DNA of 64,000 nucleotides from Microvelia longipes (GCA_018340805.1 JACMZG010001908.1:49809744-49873743), one strand, 5' to 3'; positions 49,905-62,971 are shown, numbered from the stretch's first letter. The notes: generated by a model from the sequence alone, not told the origin. Program-made: numbers and translations.

Positions 49905-50480
49905 TTAATTAGGAGATGATGGTACCCAACATCCTTTATCCGAAAGGCTGGACCGGTTACAAATGTCTTTTCAATTCCCTTCTTCAATAACACTTTAATT
50001 TTCTCGGGAAGAGAAGGATAGTAGCGTTGGGTTTGGTACATTGAGACATCAAGTGAAATAAAGTTGTTTGTAGTTATTTAGATTATATGTTGTACACTGT
50101 GTGTAGAAGGAAAAAGATTTGATTATATCTTAAGAAAAAAAAAATCTTTGAAGACTTATTTTTCCTTTTCATACTAATCAGTACCCAACTCCGTCAAAGG
50201 GAAGCCAAACCTCTACTTACCAAATATAAATCTATTTGGTCTGTCTAAAGATCCCCTGTAACAGAAAAGACGTATTTTTCCCTTCTTTTAACTTATTTCC
50301 TGACAGAGGTAATTGTTATTTGGAGCATGCGCAGACACCTCGGTCCCTCTGAGCGGTGTTACCTCAGGAGAACCTTAATGATAGAGTTGGTCTGGAAACT
50401 CCGGCCCGCGGATAATGACCGGTTAGCTTTTTAAGTTTTTCTTACGTCTTGATCCACCTGCACTGGGGCTGGGTACCTGC
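49905..50480. other. Less AT-rich block of unknown origin
   Basis: Contains gatggtacccaacatccttt, gcgcagacacctcggtccct and actccggcccgcgg, noticeably richer in G and C than its surroundings, without an open frame. It may be an old LINE 3' region or other decayed retroelement; I cannot assign it. Confidence 0.25.
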
Positions 50481-50894
50481 ACTACACTCCTCTTCTTATA
50501 TTGAGATATTATAAAATAATAATCCTTTTATTTCAGGTAGAAAGGAAATTTCATCCTGTAATCTTTGTTTAAGTCTTTTTTTATTATTTTAAACATAGTT
50601 ACTACTCCACTTTGTTGTTTTTCTTGGATCGTCGACTTAACGACTGTTTGGCGGCTCGCGTGACGTAACCAAGTCACACGTTCGATGATGATGACCCTAA
50701 ACATTTGCGCTTGGAGTTTTTTTAACACCTTTTCTTTAGTACCGCTCTAGCTAAGAAAATTAAGTAATTTTCTTTTTACCGACATTTAAAACTAACTTTG
50801 TGTCTCGTGAAATCTCTTTTTTCTACATTCAGAACAACATCCTGCTGTCTTCCTTCTAAATTGTACAAAATTACACGCAATAAATTGAATTATA

Positions 50895-50985
50895 AAAATA
50901 GGGTACAGGGCATCCTGGTACATTTCCTTGCAACTTCGGACTCTCTTTGCTCGTCTTCTGAATCTGATGGTTATTCAGCTTAAGA
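50895..50985 (+). repeat. Dispersed GGTACC-box element, short left-end fragment
   Basis: Contains agggtacagggcatcctgg and cggactctctttgctcgtct, a diverged version of the left end and the subrepeat. Confidence 0.55.
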
Positions 50986-51547
50986 TAATATAACTTGGAT
51001 CACGAAATTCTTAATCTCTGATTATAAATAAATTTTGGATGTATTGATAAATATTTTCTCTCGTCATTATTAATTTAAAAATGAAATGACTACTTTTTCT
51101 AAAAGTTTTCTTTTTACATTTTACGCGTCTAACGTTATTTTATCTAACATAATACTAAGAAGAAGAGAAGAATAACTCCACTTGTGCTCAATCTCATTCT
51201 AACATAATACGTCAAAAAAGAGTGCTTTTTTACCTTTCAAAACCTTAAAAGTTAAAGTAAGTCAAATATAAAAAATTCAAAAGGAGATTTGCGTCAAATT
51301 ACAACTCTATTAGTCTCATTTTTTAAGAATCTGATTTTACGAGAAGTCCGTCTCTCTAGCAGTAAGACTTTTTTAGTGACAAATACACACATTTATACAG
51401 ACAATTCAGCAGAAACTGCACAGGATTGTTAAAAACCTTCATAACTTTATAAATGTTCTTAATAACGGAAATTAAATAGTTAGCGGACTAAAATCATATT
51501 TTACCTAAATAAGGTATGCTATACCCTGGTTTGATTCCCTATCATAC

Positions 51548-51607
51548 CAAAGTAAATAACAATATTCTATGTTTTTTTATAAACAGAATATTGTTATTTA
51601 CTTTAGT
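51548..51607. repeat. Inverted repeat, about 20-bp arms
   Basis: aaagtaaataacaatattct and agaatattgttatttacttt are exact inverted copies with a T/A-rich loop of about 16 bases. Confidence 0.75.
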
Positions 51608-52375
51608 AAATCACAAGAGAGAAAAAATTAAAAACACAAGTGTTTTCAGATTTTTTTTCTCTTCCTAGGGACGTAAAATTAATTTACGGGGCCTGGTGAC
51701 AACTTTTGAAATTCAGATTTACAACTCAAGACAAGTAAAAATAAATGGAACAGGCAATATATATGTGGGCTTTTAAAATGAGAAGAAGCAAATAGACGCC
51801 GAGGAAGTCACTAATTCTTAGTAAAAAGAAAAAAATATTTTTTATGCAGGAAATTCTAAAACATCAATTCACAGAGTAAATAAAAATGTTAAGATAATTA
51901 AGTCGCACGTTGTTATTTCCGATAAACTATACATTTATTATTTTAAAAATGTACATTTATACAAAAAAATAAAAATCCGACCTAAAGTACCTATTAGAAA
52001 ATTACAACTACTATTTTTCAATAAATACAGGATTCAATTTAGAGTCTGACCATGCGGTAATAATAGCTCTCAGTAGAAACCCTAGCAGGGGTAGCTGGAT
52101 CTAATAACTAGACTAACTCTCTACGGTACAGCCAATTATATCTAGGACTAATGGCGCCAATAGTACCTGTTTTGGTTCTGTCAGGTTATAATATTTCTGA
52201 TAAACTATAACACTATAAAATTAATAAATCTCTCTAAACTAAACAATGAATAATATTTTTCCTCAGAAATAATGAATCGTTTACACTTATTCCTGAAAAA
52301 GTGAAATGGCTGAATTCTAGCGGATATTTTCTAAACTATCGAATTCATATTCAGTTAATTACCGAAGAAAAATGA

Positions 52376-52432
52376 TCAGGTACAGGGTAATTTTCCTCAA
52401 AACTTCGGAATCGCTTTGCTCCACCTCAGAAT
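52376..52432 (+). repeat. Dispersed GGTACC-box element, short left-end fragment
   Basis: Contains tcaggtacagggtaattttc and cggaatcgctttgctcca, a diverged left end. Confidence 0.5.
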
Positions 52433-52625
52433 AAGATATCGACCCAAAGTCAAGTGCATTAAAACTTCGTTTTTGCTTTGCTAAAGCTTAGAATGTCAAA
52501 ATTATCAAATCTTTAAGGTAGTATTGGTTTGGTCTCGCTATTCTCCACGAAGAACCGAAGAATTTGTTTCATGGCAAATCCACTTAGTGCTCTATCCCCA
52601 TTGTTAAAGATCCTTGTTAACAAGG

Positions 52626-52712
52626 ATAGCACAGCCCTATAGAACCTTGCTTCGTCAGCGAAATTTCTTATTGATTTCGCTGACGAAGCAAGGTTCTATA
52701 GGGCTGTGCTAT
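52626..52712. repeat. Perfect hairpin: 39-bp arms, 9-base loop
   Basis: The left arm 52626-52664 (atagcacagccctatagaac...) is the exact reverse complement of 52674-52712; the loop is ttcttattg. On its left it overlaps an 18-bp palindrome at 52610-52627 (atccttgttaacaaggat). It is adjacent to a MITE end related to 46617-47163. Confidence 0.9.
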
Positions 52713-54147
52713 AGCGAGGAAGCGTTTCACCTAAACACAGCAGTGTTTTATAACTCCATTAAAAACATCTTATCAGAAAACATTGTGTTCAGAAAAGCAG
52801 ATAACTAATAATTTTTCATTATTTTACCGCTAATCTTTATAATTCCTCGCATATGCTTCTTCCTAAACAGTCGACTACTTGATTCCGCTTTTTATTAAAA
52901 AAATAAAATTATATCTGATAACTCAATTCGAATAAAAAGTGCAGGATAGAATAATAAAAGTGCATATTTACACAAAAATACAGCAATCTTTGAATTATAA
53001 AATATGCATGGCATGACATAGCATAAATAAATTTTTAATTTACTATTTTAATCCTTCAATATTCTAGTTATAGTCATTAAAATATTTATTCGCGTTCTTT
53101 TAAATATAAAAGCTAATAAACTCTATTAGTTGACATTTATAATACTTGATAATAATTTAGTAAAAATAATATCAAGTATAAAGACATATACTTATTAAAT
53201 GAAACGCACAAATAATGCAGATTTAATAATTATCATTCACTTTAAGCATTCAGTTGAATCCGATATAAATTAATTATAATTTGCTATTATTAAGTAATTT
53301 TTTTATTTAATTTTCCCAGAATTTTTAATTTCTTGTGCCAAAATCTGCCTCTTTGTAATTAAAACATTATACCTGTATTTTAAATTCAATCTGCATAATA
53401 TGTTAATTTGAGTAAATAATGTGGAATTAAAATCATTAGAAGTGTTTATTTCAGTATTAGTGTTTGATTTTAGTTTTAAGAGTGTTTGATTTTGAAGAAA
53501 TTTTATATCATCTTATTTTATTTTAATAAAGTTATATTTCGGGGTTTTTATCTCTATTAATTTTTAAAAGCATTTCCGTGAAGAGCAATTAGTTTTTTTT
53601 TTAGTTGGTTAAAGAATTGTTTTTAGAAAGAAAATAGTGAGCAATTAAAAGTGTTAAGTCTTTTGTAAGTGCGATAATTTACATAAAATTCAGTGTTTGT
53701 TGAAAATTAGTTCTGGTTTTTTGATTTTTTGGTTTTCATTTAAGGAAACATTGACCCTGGTGCTTTTCATCTTGAATCGTTTGTTAGATTTTTGTTTCTA
53801 ATATTACTCGTATGAGCAATGAAAAATTACATCTTAACTTACTCTATTATTGACTTTAGTAGAGTAGTTTAGTGCTTAGGAGCTTTTCGTATTCGGTAAG
53901 CTCGATCCCACTACTTCGGACTCGCATAGTGTCCTCAAAATATTAAAACCGAGGTCTTCGCCCCCCCCCCAGGAATAAGTCCCTTACGTTTCGCTAGTTG
54001 TTTAGTATTTCATTGTTGCTTTATCATTATTTTTAGTGAATTTTCATAATGAAAATTACGCTTATGAGGTTGTAAGGAGGGAGGGGGGATCGATTCAGTT
54101 TGGCTTTACTAATTTTTATTATACATATTTATTTAACATGTATTTTG

Positions 54148-54251
<104 letters not shown>

Positions 54252-54374
54252 TAAAATAAAATAATAGAATTATAGAGAATCTAAGAAAAAAAGGAAAGCG
54301 AAAAAAAAATATTTAGAATAAGTACACCAAAAACTTGCTAAAATTTATTGGATTTATATTAATTTGTCATTTAT

Positions 54375-55065
54375 ACTGCATCGCGTCTTTGGACTCGCTT
54401 CGCTCGTCTTCAGATAGTGAATTCGTTTCATTCTTTATGCAGTCATCCATACAGGATCTGTCCTGTCGCTTAATCCTGCTGAACTTTTATGATCCAACAA
54501 AAATTATGGATGTCCTTCAAGCATTTCAACCAAACTATATGTACTTATATATTACGTAAAAGTTCACACGTGTACTAAATTTCAACTCAATTAGATTATT
54601 TTCAATTTTTGTACAATGTTGCAAAGAACGTACCAAGTCATTTGAAAAAAAATTAAACTCGTGTGTATTCGCACGCATGTTGGCCTTATACATGGCTACA
54701 TGCATGCCCAATCTCAATCTGATCGCATTCTTTTTCCTGCGAGTTTTAGAAATTTTCTGAGTCATTATGTCGGTTTTATTGACGTCATAATAACATTATT
54801 TTCCAAATGGCACAATTACAGCTATAGACTGATGATTGTACAAAGTTACAACTCTCTAGCATAATACACTAGTAGCTACGATTATAACAGACACACTCAC
54901 ACACACACAGACATACACACACTCACACACACACAGACATACACACACTCACACACACACACAGACAGACAGACAACTTCATGAAACCATTTAGGAGGTC
55001 TAAAAAACCCTAAAACGGATAATACTGGTGACATCCAGTTTTCGAATTTTCTTTAAAACAACACA
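54375..55065 (+). mobile_element. Dispersed GGTACC-box element copy, left end missing
   Basis: Begins in the subrepeat region (tttggactcgcttcgctcgt) and runs through catacaggatctgtcctg, caatctgatcgcattctttt, a duplicated (ACAC..)cagacatacac block (54897-54977) and gacatccagttttcgaattt. Confidence 0.65.
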
Positions 55066-55924
55066 TTTCCAGTGTGGAATAGGTAATAGTCCGGTATATA
55101 ACTCTGCCTGAAACTCAGACAAGGGTTCTCTTTCTTCAACTCTCCGGCACTGATGATGACCGTGAGATCGAAAGCCGGCGCTGGTTTTAATAAATATTTC
55201 GTGGAGAGATTTTGATTTTGTTATTGATTCAGATAAATCAAATTATGTCATAAGAAGAAAAAAATCCATAGGACTATATAAATACCACAGAAGCTGGGAA
55301 AAAAAATAGTTTAAAATAATTAGTCCATCATTAGGAGAAAACTAGAGCTTTTTAATAAAACATCTTGCCTATGGTTCCGCCTCGTTTGCTTTTATTGCTT
55401 TATTATTTTTTCTAAATTATTTTTATAACTATAAAGGTCCGTGAAAACATTTCGAGGAATAAACAATGTATAATCGCCGACAGATTTTAACTCTAAAATA
55501 TTGCACGGTACAAAAATAATAAGTAGCTACGAGGAGAGAAAGAGGTGGTAAGTACAAGCAATTATGCAAAACTAAGAACCAAGGCGACGAAGCAACTTGA
55601 AAAATAATGTATCCGAGGGAAAATCATAACATTTACAAGAAAGAGCAATTATTTGTTGTTATTTTTATTCAACCATTCGTCAGACATTTTAAAATAGCGT
55701 GAATACAACTTGTATAAAAGAGTAGTTTAAAATTCTACCATGAGTAGGAATTAGTTTTTTATTGTTATTTAAAAAATAACAATGAGCATTCATTTCTTTA
55801 AAGTTTAGAGGATACTTACGTGTTAAAATATCTAAATATTTAAAAATAAAAGTCGGGTACGGGGTACCTCGAAACTTTTCCTCATCACATCGGATTCGTT
55901 AAGCTCATCCTCCCAGCTTCGGAC

Positions 55925-57140
55925 TCGCTTCGCTCAATTCACTGCAGTATAAAATTGCAAAATTTATACTGCAACACGTCTTCGGACTCGCTTCGCTCAA
56001 TTCTCTGCAGTATAAATTGCAAAATTTATTACTGCAACACGTCTTCGGACTCGCTTCGCTCAATTCACTGCAGTATAAATTGCAAATTTATACTGCAACA
56101 CGTCTTCGGACTCGCTTCGCTCAATTCACTGCAGTATAATTGCAATTTATACTGCAACACGTCTTCGGACTCGCTTCGCTCAATTCACTGCAGTATAAAT
56201 TGCAAATTTATACTGCAACACGTCTTCGGAAACTGCAGTATAAATTGCAAATTTATACTGCACACGTCTTCGGACTCGCTTCGCTTCAATTCACTGCAGT
56301 ATAAATTGCAAATTTATACTGCAACACGTCTTCGACTCGCTTCGCTCAATTCACTGCAGTATAAATTGCAAATTTATACTGCAACACGTCTTCGGACTCG
56401 CTTCGCTCAATTCACTGCAGTATAAATTGCAAATTTATACTGCAACACGTCTTTGGACTCGCTTCGCTCAATTCACTTCAGTATAAATTGCAAATTTATA
56501 CTGCAACACGTCTTCGGACTCGCTTCGCTCAATTCACTGCAGTATAAATTACAAATTTATACTGCAACACGTCTTTGGACTCGCTTCGCTCAATTCACTT
56601 CAGTATAAATTGAAAATTTATACTGCAACACGTCTTCGGACTCGTTTCGCTCAATTCACTTCAGTATAAATTACAAATTTATACTGCAACACGTCTTTGG
56701 ACTCGCTTCGCTCAATTCACTTCAGTATAAATTGAAAATTTATACTGCAACACGTCTTCGGACTCGCTTCGCTCAATTCACTGCAGTATAAATTGCAAAT
56801 TTATACTGCAACACGTCTTCGGACTCGCTTCGCTCAATTCACCGCAGTATAAATTGCAAATTTATACTGCAACACGTCTTTGGACTCGCTTCGCTCAATT
56901 CACTGCAGTATAAATTGCAAATTTATACTGCAACACGTCTTCGGACTCGCTTCGCTCAATTCACTTCAGTATAAATTGCAAATTTATACTGCAACACGTC
57001 TTTGGACTCGCTTCGCTCAATTCACTTCAGTATAAATTGAAAATATACTGCAACACGTTTTGGACTCGCTTCGCTTAATTCACTGCAGTATAAATTGCAA
57101 ATTTATACTGCAACACGTCTTCGAACTCGCTTCGCTCTTC
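55925..57140. repeat. 61-bp satellite of hairpin units, about 20 copies
   Basis: Unit aacacgtcttcggactcgct plus tcgctcaattcact plus gcagtataaattgcaaattt plus atactgc. The last 27 bases are a near-perfect palindrome. It lies inside a dispersed-element copy. Substitutions (cttcagtataaattgaaaat) recur in alternating units, suggesting amplification of a multi-unit block. Confidence 0.92.
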
Positions 57141-57399
57141 CTCAGGTAGTAAATACATTCTTGTCATTCTCAGCGGTCACCACAGCACTGACCATGCTCA
57201 ATGCTGCTTAATTTCTATGATCCTCTTGGTGTACCTATTTAATACTTAATGTTTTATACGTGTACCAAATTTCAACTCAATTGAATCATTTTCTGATTTT
57301 TTACAATTTGTTACAAAAGTCATTCAATAAAAATGTAACTAATGCTGATAATGAGATAAAACTTGACACATATGTTATTCTTATACATGGCTACTACAT

Positions 57400-57995
57400 A
57401 CGTGCCAAATCTCAATCCGACCGCATCATTTTTCCGTGTTCTATGATTTTCTTGCCATTTTTGCTAATTCATTATTGTGGGTTAATAAATAACAATATGT
57501 TTGTTTGTTTATGAACATAAAATTCTCATACAAAGGAGTTTGTTTATAACTTAGCTTATGCAAAGAAAACAATGAAAGATAATAAATTATTAGAATTGAA
57601 CGTTGCATCACAGACAAAGAAATTTAACTCGCATAATTTTTCCGCGTTTTATGATTTCCGAAATATTTGCTGTTATTATTGCGGGTTAATGACGTTATAA
57701 AAAAATATTTTCCGAATTGCACAACTACAGCGGTAGACTGAGTTTTGTACGAAGCTTCAACTCTCTAGCATTAATACACTAGGCGTTACGACAATAACTG
57801 ACACACACACATAATTATCTGTTTTAGGTGTTTTAAAGGCCTCCTTAGAGGTTTTCACAAAGTTAAAGTCAGACAACTTTGTGATCACCACTCAGGACGC
57901 CTTTAAAACATCTGAAACAGATAATTCCGGTTTCATCCCGGTTTCGGATTTTTTTTGCAAACACAATACTTTTTCTATATATCTACAGTAGAAAT
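57400..57995 (+). repeat. Two stacked 3' parts of the dispersed element
   Basis: The block caatccgaccgcatca (57412) is followed by a second run beginning near 57620 with the same motifs (cgcgttttatgatttccg, gcgggttaatgacgtt, ggtttcatcccggtttcgga). One 3' end appears duplicated or inserted into another. Confidence 0.55.
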
Positions 57996-58369
57996 AAGAA
58001 AAAGTAAAAAGGCAAATTATATGTAGGAGAAAATTTATTATTTCCATGTTGGTCATGACGAGCATTTAAATGCAGTTCTCAAATTTCATTTGATCTTCAC
58101 ACCAACACTAATGAGTTAGAAGCTAATATCATCGAGTGAGATCGCAAGATGGGAGTGAAAAATTTAGCTATAATTTTCCTATCGCTGCATTAAAATCTCA
58201 TGTACACGTGTACCTGATTCCGAGTACGTAGCTATTATAGTTCTTGAAGTATGAGAGTCTGCCTGTCTGATAACAAACAAATCTGTCGTACGGTATAAAT
58301 AAGGAAAAGAAAATAACAAACAATTATAATGAGATATAGATAATTGCTATATAAACAGAAGATTGCTAT

Positions 58370-58800
58370 GAAAAAGAATAATTCTGGCGCGGTGGTCCGC
58401 ATGTCGGGCGAATTTCATTTGGATGCGTGTTTCCGTGCTTTTTACATTATATAAGTTTACAACTACTAAATAAATAATTCCGGCGCGGTGGTCCGCTGTC
58501 GGGCGAATTTCATTTAGAATGCGTGTTTCCGTGCTAAACAACCCATTTCTTGCTTATGCAAGAACATGCCATTGCGTGGTTCAGGTTCATGCTTTAGAAC
58601 CTAAGCAGTTACTCAATTGTCAAGCACTGCTCGTAACTCATTTTGTCTGTATTTTCCAAAGGAAGTGCGCATAATTATCCAGTTGGTTGTACAAAACTAT
58701 GCCTCTAAAATTAGAAGTACGCACTATTATTTGCACTAGTTTAAAGCTTAGTCAGTTATCTTTAAAGGTTTTTGCGCATTTCGTTTTTTAAAGGAGGCTT
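58370..58800. repeat. Interspersed repeat family Y, copy 2
   Basis: Contains ggcgcggtggtccgcatgtc, tataagtttacaactactaa, ggcgcggtggtccgctgtcg, actcaattgtcaagcactgc and cctctaaaattagaagtacg. Same arrangement as 4399-4930, including the doubled block, so the duplication predates both copies. Confidence 0.75.
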
Positions 58801-59045
58801 ACACATTTAAATAATGGGGACTGAAGCCGTTCTAAGGCCTGTAAATTTAATTTTTATATAAACAATGATAATTTGAAATACAAATAAGTTTTATTTCTTT
58901 GCTACAAACTTGCTTCATGAAATTTAAAACGAAGGATATTCGCTAAAATGACTAAAGATACGAACGATAATCAGCGTTTAGTATATAATTTCCTTTGTTT
59001 TAAATTTCATCTAGCAAATTCAAGTATCATAAAATACAAATCAAG

Positions 59046-59145
<100 letters not shown>

Positions 59146-59707
59146 GTGTGTGCGTATGTTTGTATATAAGCGTTGGCTAAGAAAAAGCTCACTTCACGAC
59201 CCAGTTGTATAATACACTATTATCAGAGAAAAATAAGATGATTAATTAGCGCTATTCTAGATTTTGTCTTTACAGCATTCAGTAGGAACTTAATTAGAAC
59301 TTTCAAACCAGCACTTCATTATCTATATTATAGCAATAAAACTAAATAGATCTCATTTCCTATACAATATGTTTTACTTAAATTACTACTTAATCTCAAG
59401 TGCTTTATAATAAAGTTTAATAAATTAGACATTTAAGTGAACATAAGTCGGCAGCTGAATAAATCGAATAAAACAAACATTATAATAAACAAATGAAGAT
59501 ATTAACTTTAACATTATATAAAATAAGTAACATAAAAAAAAATCAAATATAGATAATAACAGAATATTTAATAGTAACATGCTACAAAATATAACAAACA
59601 TTAAAATAACTTAAAACAAATTAACACTAAAATCAAATTTAATGAAAATTATAAATAAAATACGTAACCATTAAACAAATAGTAAAACATTAAATTTATA
59701 TACTTAC

Positions 59708-59734
59708 GGGCATTGATTTTCCTTTAGTCGCCAC
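59708..59734 (-). CDS. Candidate 27-nt microexon of an unidentified - strand gene
   Basis: On the - strand a good acceptor (aatgtttttgtgcag) is followed 27 nt later by a consensus donor (ccc|gtaagta). The 27 nt are a multiple of three and are open in two frames, reading VATKGKSMP or, one base later, WRLKENQC plus split codons; the third frame contains a stop. The sites match consensus on both sides, which is uncommon by chance at such spacing, but I found no partner exons. I do not recognise either peptide. It could be chance in 64 kb of AT-rich DNA. Confidence 0.25.
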
Positions 59735-59937
59735 CTGCACAAAAACATTAAAGGAATTTAAATAAATTTAATGCTTACATAAATATCCTTTACAAATAAT
59801 AATAAAATAAATTATAAGGAAAGTAAATATGGAAATAATTTTATGTAAAGCTAATAATTTTTAATTAAAATAAATTATTCAAAATAACAATCATAATAAA
59901 TAACTTAATTTTTTAAAAAAATATATAAAATAAAGAT

Positions 59938-60125
59938 ATTTATAATACGTAGATTTATTTTGCTTCCCTACCTACTAAAAGACATTTATAATGCGCAGCT
60001 TTATTTTGCTTCCCTACATAGTAAAAGACACTTATAATGCGCAGCTTTATTTTGCTTCCCTACCTAGTAAAAGACATTTATAATGTACAGCTTTATTTTG
60101 CTTCCCTTCATAGTAAAAGACATTT
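59938..60125. repeat. 46-bp minisatellite, four copies
   Basis: Unit tataatgcgcagctttattt plus tgcttccctacctagtaaaa plus gacatt. Confidence 0.85.
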
Positions 60126-61397
60126 AGCTAAATAAAACACCAATGTCACTCCTCAAAACGTTTATTATTATAACAAGAGCCGGCTTTTGATCTCTTGATC
60201 ATTATCAGTGCCGGTAAGAAGAATAGTAGAGGCTTTAGATAGAGATAACCAACCCTTTAGATAGAGATACCCAAACCCTTTAGATAGAGTCATATAGTGG
60301 ATTAGCCCGCTATATTTTTAGGGACTAGATAGGACTAAAATAGGGGAATGCCTGTTTCCCTATATTTATTTTGTATTATTTATCAGTAGTTTGTACTGCG
60401 ACGTATAAGTTGTACTGCGATATAATAAGTGGAATATATTTATATATTTATTTAAAATAAGAATAACAAAAGGCAACTAACTACTAAATCTAAAAATAAA
60501 TGTTAGTTTAACAGATGTTAAATCCCAATTGATCCAAACCTATTTAACTTAGTCCTGATCAGAAATGGAAAGTAAGTATTATTAGTTATCTAAAGCAGAC
60601 TTGATCACATTAAGTTAATGATATAATCATAGCATGATTCGATCTCATAATCATTAAAAGATAGCTATTTTGAATAATATTAGAGATTTTAATGAAAGAC
60701 CTGTATAATGTTTGAATCTTTTAAGAAAATAAATTTATTAAGGAGTTCCATAGCTATTATAATATAATACACGGCTAAAGTCAGTTGACAGCGCGCTAAA
60801 AAATGTGGGATGAAAAGAATTCTATTGGTTTAGACCGACCGCGCCTCTTCCCCCTCTACTTCATGCCAACCTCAGAACAAAAAAATAACTTTTTCAAAGA
60901 CAACACTGGTTGTAAACATTTGTAACCTCGCGTCGCTTTTTACCCCTCACTGTGCATTTTGATCTGAGTAAGTTTCGTTTCATTTCAATCTGTTAAATTC
61001 ATCCAATTATAGCAGAGTTTTAATATGATCTGAGTCACTATATTTGACACATGGATACTGACGTATTCTTCAAGCATTTTTTGCTCTTTGAGTACAGCAC
61101 AGGGCCTGTGGTCTGTCAACCAAGACAAAGCATTTTTTTTTTGCAATATGCCATGTCTTTCAATAGATGACAGTCTTGACCATAGATAAACAATATTAAC
61201 ATTGTATTGGGCTCTTTTGACTCTAGTGTTATGAATATATCAAATATTAAATATTTTAATCATTTTTTTAAATTTTATTGTTTCTTCTTTAAGTTTATTG
61301 TTGGCTGAGGGGCCCAAAGAGGGGTATACCGCCCCGCCCTCAATGGCTAGTCAGCCTCTCTATAAGAAGGATTTCACGCCGGAACTTTATTTCTGCC

Positions 61398-61480
61398 CCT
61401 GACGAGGTACCTCGGAGCCTTTCGTCACAGCATTAGACTTGCTACGCTCATCCTTACTACTTCGCTCGTTCTAAAAAAGA
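61398..61480 (+). repeat. Dispersed GGTACC-box element, short left-end fragment
   Basis: Contains gacgaggtacctcggagcct and acttgctacgctcatcctta, matching the left end and first subrepeat. Confidence 0.6.
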
Positions 61481-61639
61481 AGAGATCACCAAATTTATAA
61501 TAGAGTGGAGATAAAAGTAGATAAATTTTAGAGCTGTGATAGAAAAATGGTGGAAATGACTCCTAATTAAAAATGTTGAAATTTTTTTATTAGGTCGTTT
61601 TTATCCTTAGACCTTATTTTTTTTCTTTGGAAATAAGGA

Positions 61640-62070
61640 CCTTTTTTTGCAAAAAAAAGTCCTTATTTAAGTTTGTGGGGCGTTGAATCGAATAAACCCG
61701 GTCCGAAGTTGATAAGATTACTTCAAGTAACCAAAAAGTCTATAAAACTGAGGAAAATAACATAAAAGCCAAAATAACAGTTACAAAAAAAAAGGTTTTT
61801 AAGTAGATATCGTTTTCGATGTTTTTTGGGGTGCTGAATCTAATAAAACCGGTCCAAAGTCGATAAGACTACTTAAAGCTAGGGGTCCAGGTTCGTATCT
61901 TGATACCGGCGCTAATTTTTTATCGTCTTATTTACAGTTTATAAGTATCTACCCTCTAAATAATTCTGACGCTGAGACCATTATTAAAATTTATAATTAT
62001 TTGAAATTCGCAAGCCGGGCAAATTTTCTGCGAAATGCGCTTTTTCTTGCTTATCAATTTAATTCTTTTT
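61640..62070. repeat. Interspersed repeat family X, copy 2
   Basis: Contains ggggtgctgaatctaataaa, accggtccaaagtcgataag, ggcgctaattttttatcgtc and attctgacgctgagacc, in the same order as 15690-16240. The 37-bp minisatellite at 62195 follows. Confidence 0.75.
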
Positions 62071-62194
62071 AAGGTTTACTTAGCATATTAAAAAACCAGA
62101 GCAGTAGCATTACAACTTGTTATTTATTTTGTCGTATTTTTCCAATAAAAAAAATAAAAAATTTAACATGAACTAAGCTTTAAATGAGTGAATA

Positions 62195-62488
62195 TAATGC
62201 TGTGCCGTGTAGTGTATAATCTACGGGATAAATATGCTGTGCCGTGTAGTGTATAATCTACGGGATAAATATGCTGTGCCGTGTAGTGTATAATCTACTA
62301 TGCTTTGTAGTGTGGTGTATAATCTACGGGATAAATATGCTTTGTAGTGTGGTGTATAATCTACGGGATAAATATGCTTTGTAGTGTGGTGTATAATCTA
62401 CGGCATAAATATGCTTTGTAGTGTGGTGTATAATCTACGGGATAAATATGCTTTGTAGTGTGGTGTATAATCTACGAGATAAATATGC
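62195..62488. repeat. 37-bp minisatellite, about eight copies
   Basis: Unit ggataaatatgctttgtagt plus gtggtgtataatctacg; the first copies carry a gctgtgccgtgtag variant. Confidence 0.9.
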
Positions 62489-62971
62489 GCATTTTCTATG
62501 AAAAATTAAAAAAAAATAAAAATACAAATTTGTGGCGTTACTATTCAGGTTATTTATAATTCGAAAACTTAGAAAAATTAGATTGATATGCATAGAGGGC
62601 GTATTTCGAAGGTAATTCACCAGGCTTGCGAACCTCTGTGCTAGAATACACATACGGTAGTAGGTGTGGAAGAGTGAAACTGCACTATTATTAATGATTA
62701 AAAACAAAGAAGGTGTAACGATGGGTAGTTAGGGTGTGAAAGGCGGCAGTATAATAAAGACATTACATTGGAAACCTTATCATTATCCTGTAAGCCAGAT
62801 GACATCCAGACTATCAACTAGTCTTATAGTAGTTCTAGGGTTATATATGGTGGAGAAAAAAACAACTGAGGCGTCTGCATGACAAGCGAATTCCCTTAAA
62901 AAATTTAATTTAATTTATATTTAATACTAGCCGTCTTAGAGCACGCTTCGCCCCCTCAGAAGTCTAGCTGT

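Larger units (their letters stand above)
55851..58010 (+). mobile_element. Dispersed GGTACC-box element copy expanded by an internal 61-bp satellite
   Basis: The left end is gtcgggtacggggtacctcg; the right part includes cagcggtcaccacagcactg (about 57165), caatccgaccgcatcatttt and ggtttcatcccggtttcgga. Between them a 61-bp unit is repeated about 20 times (55925-57140), so this copy is about three times the length of the one at 45.2 kb. Confidence 0.75.

Noticed and set aside
55955..56425. 156-codon open frame on +
   Set aside because: It is a read-through of the 61-bp satellite with indels; the repeating peptide changes frame between units.
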